Origin: Azospirillum oleiclasticum
GTDB lineage: Bacteria; Pseudomonadota; Alphaproteobacteria; Azospirillales; Azospirillaceae
Length of the DNA: 64,000 nucleotides
Reading direction: 5' to 3'
Assembly: GCF_013423485.1 (NCBI RefSeq)
Contig: NZ_JABFFR010000047.1
Span: forward strand, 1 to 64,000
In this document: in pieces, positions 58,672-64,000 of the stretch
How the letters are laid out: every line of letters starts with the position of its first letter
How positions within the stretch are numbered: the first letter of the stretch is position 1
The notes under the pieces: generated by a model
Databases searched by the model: none
Seen by the model: the letters and a program-made list of their open reading frames with translations, nothing else
Told to the model about the DNA's origin: nothing
Made by a program: the position numbers and the translations under genes

Positions 58672-59202
58672 TCAGGCGGCCGGGGCGTTCTCGTTGCCGA
58701 TGAAGAACAGCAGCTTCGTGGTCGGGTCGGCGAAGCCGATGAACTCCACCTTGAAGATCCGCTCCTCCTCGGCCTTGTAGGCGAAGGTCACGGCACCGGT
58801 CGTCGCCGCGTGCGGGATGACCAGATCCTCCGACGTGTCGCTGCCGGGCAGGGCGGCCGGATGCAGCACCAGTTGGTGGGCCTCATCGACGAGCGAGGTT
58901 CCCGTGCCGGCCCTCACATTCAGACGCCGGGGCGGATTCTCCCCGGCGCCCGCGGTCAGGGCCGCGGCCGGCATGATGTGCGCCAGATTGTCGATGGTGG
59001 TTTCGGCCAGCGGCGCCTTGACCTTGATGCCCCGCCCCGTGATGAATTCGTTGACGGCCGACGTGCCGTCCTGGTCCACCACGACCGTCTTGGTCTGGGT
59101 GGTCACCTCGACCTCGACACCCCCCTTGGTGAAACCGAGATCCTGGCCATTGTAGGAAATCCTGCAGGCACCGAGCTTCACGTTCCGGACATCGGACGGC
59201 AT
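58672..59202 (-). CDS. Major tail tube protein
   Basis: 176 residues, beta-rich, with KLGACRISYNGQDLGFTKGG, VEVTTQTKTVVVDQDGTSAV and the late EERIFKVEFIGFADPTTKLL. This is the pattern of non-contractile tail tube proteins (gpV-type role) in siphovirus-like prophages. It would polymerise as stacked hexamer rings. Confidence 0.8.
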   Translation of the reverse strand: MPSDVRNVKLGACRISYNGQDLGFTKGGVEVEVTTQTKTVVVDQDGTSAVNEFITGRGIKVKAPLAETTIDNLAHIMPAAALTAGAGENPPRRLNVRAGTGTSLVDEAHQLVLHPAALPGSDTSEDLVIPHAATTGAVTFAYKAEEERIFKVEFIGFADPTTKLLFFIGNENAPAA

Positions 59203-59278
59203 GGATGGTCCTTCCTGGTGCGGGTTGGCTGATCGCGCATGTGCGGTGACCCCGATCGCGACGGGTAGGGGCCGCCGG

Positions 59279-59674
59279 TCAGGTGTCGATGTAGTTGCAG
59301 ATCATTTGAATGGACGCCTCGATGACGCCGCCGGCATCCGGCGCGCCGACCACCGGTTCGCGGTAGGGCCGCGCGTAGTTGATGTGGTGGGCTGTGCCGG
59401 CCGGCTGGTTGACGACGGTCAGCGCGGTCTTCGCGGCTTCCAGGATGCCCATCACCGCCGGGTAGGAACTCTCCCGCGCGGCCAATTCGAACACAACGTT
59501 TGGATGGTAACCCGGAATCTCGCCGTCCAACGGATCGTCACACCGGTGCGGTTTCACCGTCCGCACGACAAGACCGGCGGAAACATCGCCGGGCATGTGA
59601 TGAACAAACACGTTTGACGATGGTACCGGGAGAGGCGAATCCTTTAAAAGTTGCATCATCCCGTCGTGAATCAT
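59279..59674 (-). CDS. Probable tail terminator/tail completion protein
   Basis: 131 residues. The ATG at 59674 is preferred because GGGAGG lies eight bases upstream. Contains VFVHHMPGDVSAGLVVRTVK, DGEIPGYHPNVVFELAARES and ITH-like AHHINYARPYREPVV, similar to minor-capsid/tail-terminator proteins next to tail tube genes. It is the first gene of the leftward tail cluster. The gpU-like role is inferred from position and size. Confidence 0.65.
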   Translation of the reverse strand: MIHDGMMQLLKDSPLPVPSSNVFVHHMPGDVSAGLVVRTVKPHRCDDPLDGEIPGYHPNVVFELAARESSYPAVMGILEAAKTALTVVNQPAGTAHHINYARPYREPVVGAPDAGGVIEASIQMICNYIDT

Positions 59675-59833
59675 GAACAATCCTCCCTATTGCGGATCAT
59701 TCTACATCGACAGGAGGCGTACGCAATCGGTTTTCTCTAAATAGGAGCAGATGATAGAATATTATCCCGTAACATATCCGACGGGGAATCCGTTCGATAC
59801 CTGCCGCGCCGCGGTCGCAGCCGCGGGGTCCGG
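59675..59833 (-). promoter_or_regulatory. AT-rich region upstream of the tail island
   Basis: About 160 bp between the tail terminator gene and the norD stop codon. Its middle (about 59730-59790) is far more AT-rich than its surroundings and includes TATTAT- and TATCAT-like hexamers on the minus strand. It is the natural place for the tail operon promoter and perhaps the recombination junction. No att-type repeat was identified. Confidence 0.4.
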
Positions 59834-61729
59834 TCAACGGCGGACGAGCTGGCGGTAGAGCGCCGGCAGCGCGGTGGTCAGCCGCTCCACATGGGGGAAG
59901 ATGGCGTAGGCGCCGCGGCCGAACAGGGTGGGGAAATGGTCGCGGGCCTCGGCGTCCACGGTGATGCCGAACACCGCGACGCCCTCCCGCCGCGACTCGC
60001 GGATGGCCATGCGCGTGTCCTCGATGCCGTAGCGCCCCTCATAGTGGTCGACATCGTTGGGCTTGCCGTCCGACAGCAGGATCAGCAGTCTCTGGCGGTT
60101 GGGCCGTTCCGCGAGCCGTGCCGCCACATGGCGGACGGCGGCGCCGATGCGGGTGTAGTGGCCGGGCTTCAGCGCCTGGATGCGGCGCGCGACGCGGGTG
60201 GTGTGCGTCTCGTCGAAGCCCTTCAGCGTGCGCACCCACACCTGGTCGCGCCGGCGCGAGGTGAAGGCGAACAGCCCATGCCGGTCGCCGCAGGCCGCCA
60301 GACCGTGGGTCAGGGCCAGCAGCGCCTCCTTCTCCACGTCGAGCACGCGGCGGTTGCCGATCCAACCATCGGTGGAGAGCGAGGCGTCCAGCAACACGGC
60401 CACCGCCAGATCGGGGGACGCGTTGCGCGCCTGCAGCCAGACTCGGTCGTCGGCGGTGCCGCAGGCCAGCCGGTCGGCGCGCGTGCGCACCAGTGCGGCA
60501 AGGTCGAGATCGTCGCCGTCCGGCTGGCCGGAGAAGACCCGCCGCTTCGGGCGCAGCGCCTCGAACTGCCGGCGGACGCGGTTGATGCGGCGCCGGGCGG
60601 CGTCGTCGGGGGCCCAGTCCTCCCCCTCCTCGGCCGCGGTTTCGGCGATCACGCGGCAGTGGTCCGCGTGGAAGGTGCTGCGCGACCAGTCCCATTCCGG
60701 GTAGGTGAACTCGCCCGCCAGGGCGCCGGTGTCGGCGGCGGCCGGGGCCAGTTCGAGCTCAAGCTTCAGCCGGGTCGCGGCCTTGCGCTCGTGCTGGCCG
60801 ACGGCGATCTCGTCCAGGTCGTCGGCGGCCTGCTTGGCGGCGTCCGCGTCGTCGTCCTCCACCTTGCGGTTGAGGTTCATCATCTCGGCGATGCCGAGGA
60901 TCTTCTCCATCCGGTTCAGGATCAGCGGGTCGTCGCGCCGCGTGCGGTCGTTCGCCCGCCGCGTCGCCTTGCGGCGCCGGTTGTCACCATCGGCGGTGTT
61001 GCCGGAGCCGGTCTCCTCGTCCGCCGAGCTTTCGGGCGCCATGCCCTTGGCACCACCCACGGCCTCGCCCCACAGCGGCACCGGCAGGAAGGGGTGGTAG
61101 TCGGCCGGGGCCGCGCGCCCGCGATCGGGCAGCGGAACATCGGCTGAAGGGTCGGCGAGAAGCGCTTTGATGGCGGATTCGACCAAGGCCTCCGCCGCCG
61201 GAAGTCGCCGGACGGGCCGGATCGCCGCCAGCGCCGTGACCAGTTCGGCATGCAGCGGCCGCAGGCCGGGGAAGCGGGCGAGCGCCCGCCGCGTCGCGTC
61301 ACGCGCCACGCTGATCGCCACGATGTCGGCCTGGAGCGGGTCGGCCGGGCGCTCCGCCGGCGGTTCGGCGTGGGCGAAGAAGGCGGCCAGCCACTCGTAA
61401 AGGGCGGCGTTGTGCCGGGTGTCGGGGAACAGCTCGATCCGCTCAGGCAGGGTCAGCGCCTCGCCGTCCAGGGTCGGGCGGTCCAGCCGCTCGACGCCAA
61501 GGCCGATGCGGCCGATCAGCGACAGCCGGTGGCCCGAGGCGCCCGGCGCGCCGGCGGCGATGCGCACCCCGCGGTCGCCGCCCAGCCCGCGGAAGAACAC
61601 CGAAAGGCGCGGCTTCAGCGCCTCCAGCGTCACGGCGGCGTCGGGATGACGGGGGTAGCTGGCGCGCTCCCCCACCAGCCGGTGCCAGAGGCGGCCGATG
61701 GTCTCTTCCGGTTCGAACAGCGCGAGCAT
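59834..61729 (-). CDS. norD: Nitric oxide reductase activation protein NorD
   Basis: 631-residue cytoplasmic protein required for making active cytochrome-c nitric oxide reductase. The C-terminal von Willebrand A domain (about residues 430-620) has the metal-adhesion motif DASLSTDGW, with LLILLSDGKPNDVDHYEGRY later. An acidic low-complexity region lies in the middle. The start at 61729 follows the norQ stop by five bases. NorQ (AAA ATPase) and NorD (VWA) act as a pair, as in CbbQ/CbbO. Confidence 0.93.
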   Translation of the reverse strand: MLALFEPEETIGRLWHRLVGERASYPRHPDAAVTLEALKPRLSVFFRGLGGDRGVRIAAGAPGASGHRLSLIGRIGLGVERLDRPTLDGEALTLPERIELFPDTRHNAALYEWLAAFFAHAEPPAERPADPLQADIVAISVARDATRRALARFPGLRPLHAELVTALAAIRPVRRLPAAEALVESAIKALLADPSADVPLPDRGRAAPADYHPFLPVPLWGEAVGGAKGMAPESSADEETGSGNTADGDNRRRKATRRANDRTRRDDPLILNRMEKILGIAEMMNLNRKVEDDDADAAKQAADDLDEIAVGQHERKAATRLKLELELAPAAADTGALAGEFTYPEWDWSRSTFHADHCRVIAETAAEEGEDWAPDDAARRRINRVRRQFEALRPKRRVFSGQPDGDDLDLAALVRTRADRLACGTADDRVWLQARNASPDLAVAVLLDASLSTDGWIGNRRVLDVEKEALLALTHGLAACGDRHGLFAFTSRRRDQVWVRTLKGFDETHTTRVARRIQALKPGHYTRIGAAVRHVAARLAERPNRQRLLILLSDGKPNDVDHYEGRYGIEDTRMAIRESRREGVAVFGITVDAEARDHFPTLFGRGAYAIFPHVERLTTALPALYRQLVRR

Positions 61730-61734
61730 GGCCC

Positions 61735-62547
61735 TTACCCCAGCGTGACCTGGGCGACCCGGAGCAGCGCGTCGCGCACGTCCGGATCGTCGGTCAGCGG
61801 CTCGATCAGCGCCGTGCGGATGGCGCGGTCCGGCTTGATGCCGGAGCGGAGGAGGGTGGCGCAATAGATCAGCAGGCGGGTCGACACCCCCTCTTCCAGG
61901 TCCTGGCCCTTCAGGGCGCGGAGCGCCCCGGCAAGGCGGACCAGCGCGGCCACGCGCGCTTCCGGCAGGCCGCTCTCGGCGGCGACCACGCGCGTCTCCA
62001 ACTCGGGCTCGGGGAAGTCGAACTCCACCGCCAGGAAACGCTGGCGGGTGCTGGGCTTCAGCGCCTTCAGGACATTCTGATAACCGGGATTGTAGGAGAC
62101 GACCAGCATGAAGCCCGGCGGCGCCTCCAGCAGCTCGCCCGTGCGGTCGAGCGGCAGGACGCGGCGGTCGTCCGTCAGCGGGTGGAGCACGACGGTCACG
62201 TCCTTGCGCGCCTCGATCACCTCGTCGAGGTAGCAGATGGCCCCCTCCCGCACCGCGCGGGTCAGCGGCCCGTCCACCCATACCGTGTCGCCGCCCTTGA
62301 TCAGGTAGCGGCCCGTGAGGTCGGCGGCGGTCAGGTCGTCGTGGCACGAGACGGTGTGGAGCGGCCGGCCCAGACGGGCCGCCATGTGCGCCACGAAACG
62401 CGTCTTGCCGCAGCCGGTCGGCCCCTTCAGCAGCAGCGGGAGCTGGTGGCGGAAGGCATGCTCGAACAGCTCGCACTCGTCGCCGGCGGGAAGGTAGTAG
62501 GGCAGCGGGGCGGCCGCGTCGATGGCGGCCAGCACGGCGGGTTTCAT
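61735..62547 (-). CDS. norQ: Nitric oxide reductase maturation ATPase NorQ (MoxR/CbbQ family)
   Basis: 270-residue AAA+ ATPase: Walker A KGPTGCGKTRFVAHM, Walker B AICYLDEVIEARKDV, sensor 1 MLVVSYNPGYQN and arginine-finger region STRQRFLAVEFDFP. It works with NorD to insert or activate the metal centre (non-haem iron) of NorB. It lies between norB (88 bp away) and norD in the standard norCBQD order. Confidence 0.95.
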   Translation of the reverse strand: MKPAVLAAIDAAAPLPYYLPAGDECELFEHAFRHQLPLLLKGPTGCGKTRFVAHMAARLGRPLHTVSCHDDLTAADLTGRYLIKGGDTVWVDGPLTRAVREGAICYLDEVIEARKDVTVVLHPLTDDRRVLPLDRTGELLEAPPGFMLVVSYNPGYQNVLKALKPSTRQRFLAVEFDFPEPELETRVVAAESGLPEARVAALVRLAGALRALKGQDLEEGVSTRLLIYCATLLRSGIKPDRAIRTALIEPLTDDPDVRDALLRVAQVTLG

Positions 62548-62634
62548 GGCGGGCTCCGGAAATCGGTGTGGAGAATGACGGAGGTCGGGTCCGGGTGCCG
62601 CGACTGGGCGTCCGGACCCGACCTCCGCAGCGGC

Positions 62635-63984
62635 TCACTCGGCCGGTTGCAGGCCGTGGCCGACGGCGGCGGGCTTGCGGGCGCCGACCGGGCCGAAGAT
62701 GGCGTAGAGGAAGAGGACGACACCGGCGAACACCGCCACGCCGGAGCCCAGCCGCATCCAGTAGAAGATCGCCAGCTGGTCCTGCACCTCCATGTAACCC
62801 ATGCCCATCACGCGCTGCAGATGCACCTGCACCACGCCGGCGACGGTAAGGGCGAAGGTCATGAAGGCCATGCCCGACGACATCAGCCAGAAGCTCCACA
62901 TGTTGAGCAGCTGGTGATACGGCGCGCGGTTGCGGAGCTGCGGCATGGCGTAGGTGATGATCGCCAGGTTGATCATCACGTAGGCGCCGTAGAAGGCGAG
63001 GTGCCCGTGCGCCGCCGTGACCTGGGTTCCGTGCGTGTAGTAGTTCACCGGGGCCAGCGTGTGCAGGAAGCCCCACAGGCCGGCGCCGAAGAAGGCGAAG
63101 ACCGCACAGCCCAGCGACCACAGCAGGGCCGCCTTGTTGGGGTGCTGCCGGCCGCCCTTGTAGACCATCATGAAGGCGAACACGACCATCGCGAAGAAGG
63201 GTGCGACCTCCAGCGTCGAGAAGAGCGAGCCGATCCATTGCCAGTATTCGGGCAGGCCGATCCAGTAATAGTGGTGGCCGGTGCCCAGGATGCCGGTGAA
63301 CAGCGTCAGCGCGACGATGGCGTACAGCCACTTCTCCACCACCTCGCGGTCCACGCCGGTCATCTTGATCAGCAGGAAGGAGAGGATGGCGGCCATCACC
63401 AGCTCCCACACGCCCTCGACCCAAAGATGCACGACCCACCACCAGTACATCTTGTCGAGCACGAGGTTGGCCGGGTTGTAGAAGGCGAACAGGAAGAACA
63501 GCGCGATGCCCCACAGCCCCATCAGCAGGATGTTGGTGATCACCGTGCGCCGGCCCTTCATGACCGTCATGGTGATGTTGTAGAGGAACATCAGCGCCAC
63601 CACGACGATCGCGGCCTTGATCCACAGCGGCTGTTCCAGGAACTCGCGCCCCTCGTGCACGCCGAACAGATAGCCGACGACCGCGGCCAGCGCACCCACG
63701 GTGAACAGGCCGAGCTGGACATAGGCCAGCAGCGGGCTGTGCAGCTCCGCCTCCGCCTCCTCAGGCACCAGATAGTAGGCGGCGCCGAAGAAGCCCATCA
63801 GCAGCCAGACGATCAGCGCGTTGGTGTGGATCATGCGGATGACGTTGAAGGGCACCAGCTCCGACAGCGTGCCGGGCAGGACATAGACGGTGCCGGCCAG
63901 CAGACCGCCCAGCACCTGCACCGCGAACAGCCCCATCGCCACGGCGAAATAGGCCAGTGCGACCTTTTGGGTTTGGTACTTCAT
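62635..63984 (-). CDS. norB: Cytochrome-c-dependent nitric oxide reductase catalytic subunit NorB
   Basis: 449-residue, 12-helix inner-membrane subunit of cNOR (2 NO + 2 e- + 2 H+ to N2O). Haem and FeB ligands are in place: His53 (RMIHTN), His186 with Glu190 and Glu194 (VVHLWVEGVWELV), His237-His238 (GTGHHYYWIG), His326 and His328 (AHGHLAFYG). The length suits the c-type, not the quinol-fused type, so norC is expected just upstream beyond the right edge. GAAGGAA serves as ribosome site at 63990-64000. Confidence 0.97.
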   Translation of the reverse strand: MKYQTQKVALAYFAVAMGLFAVQVLGGLLAGTVYVLPGTLSELVPFNVIRMIHTNALIVWLLMGFFGAAYYLVPEEAEAELHSPLLAYVQLGLFTVGALAAVVGYLFGVHEGREFLEQPLWIKAAIVVVALMFLYNITMTVMKGRRTVITNILLMGLWGIALFFLFAFYNPANLVLDKMYWWWVVHLWVEGVWELVMAAILSFLLIKMTGVDREVVEKWLYAIVALTLFTGILGTGHHYYWIGLPEYWQWIGSLFSTLEVAPFFAMVVFAFMMVYKGGRQHPNKAALLWSLGCAVFAFFGAGLWGFLHTLAPVNYYTHGTQVTAAHGHLAFYGAYVMINLAIITYAMPQLRNRAPYHQLLNMWSFWLMSSGMAFMTFALTVAGVVQVHLQRVMGMGYMEVQDQLAIFYWMRLGSGVAVFAGVVLFLYAIFGPVGARKPAAVGHGLQPAE

Positions 63985-64000
63985 CGGATCGGGTTCCTTC

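Larger units (their letters stand above)
42451..59674 (-). mobile_element. Tail-only lambda-type island (candidate non-contractile tailocin)
   Basis: Thirteen tightly packed leftward genes in lambda tail order: terminator, tube, G, T, tape measure, M, L, K, fused I-J, two small proteins, fibre, fibre-associated protein; a methyltransferase follows at 41582-42385. No terminase, portal, capsid, protease, integrase, repressor, holin or endolysin gene is in or beside it. The flanks are norD and marC. Layout resembles F-type pyocins of Pseudomonas, which are also lambda-tail derived. The alternative is a decayed prophage. Confidence 0.7.

Noticed and set aside
42451..59674. Complete prophage
   Set aside because: No integrase, terminase, portal, capsid or lysis genes were found, and host genes flank the tail genes closely on both sides.

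Overview
This is a high-GC chromosomal window from an alphaproteobacterium. Gene content and protein style (paralogous chemoreceptors, a liv-type ABC transporter with acyl-CoA enzymes, a nor cluster of the NorC/B/Q/D type) fit Rhodospirillales, most likely Azospirillum or a close relative. The species is inferred, not proven. No rRNA, tRNA, CRISPR array, integrase or transposase was seen.

Layout, left to right. 1-5.4 kb: the body of a PAS-containing chemoreceptor that runs off the left edge, a two-gene ribbon-helix-helix operon with a perfect inverted repeat at its start, divergent D- and L-type 2-hydroxyacid dehydrogenases, a DUF1284 protein and a BON-domain protein. 5.7-7.9 kb: a groESL pair with an atypical GroEL C-terminus and a clear terminator. 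7.9-18 kb: a second chemoreceptor, glutamine-dependent NAD synthetase, an iron-uptake operon (TonB receptor, PepSY membrane protein, small membrane protein) behind a Fur-like box, an MprF-like flippase without its synthase domain, and a flavodoxin-fold reductase. 18-30.6 kb: a long leftward catabolic operon (livG, acyl-CoA ligase, livH, livM, binding protein, livF, PaaK-like protein, isovaleryl-CoA-type dehydrogenase, second acyl-CoA dehydrogenase). It is transcribed divergently from a gene that fuses an IclR-type DNA-binding domain to a degenerate acyl-CoA-synthetase domain. Two matching 17-bp palindromes lie in the shared promoter region. 31-40 kb: an mdtABC-type RND efflux operon whose 3' end is translationally linked to an ECF sigma factor, an anti-sigma-like protein and a periplasmic metal-sensor-like protein. 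40-41.5 kb: a DUF1003 protein and a MarC protein.

41.6-59.7 kb: a leftward run of lambda-type tail genes (tail terminator, tail tube, G and T chaperones, a very short tape measure, M, L, K, a fused I-J protein, small tail proteins, a 1762-residue tail fibre, a DUF4376 protein and a low-GC methyltransferase). No head, packaging, integration or lysis gene accompanies it, and norD begins only about 160 bp beyond its first gene. This looks like a non-contractile tailocin (F-type-pyocin-like) or a tail-only prophage remnant. 59.8-64 kb: norD, norQ and norB of a cytochrome-c-dependent nitric oxide reductase; norC should lie just beyond the right edge.

The two strongest candidates for something undescribed are the IclR/CoA-ligase fusion regulator with its paired operators, and the tail-only island with its short tape measure. 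Both are inferred from sequence alone.
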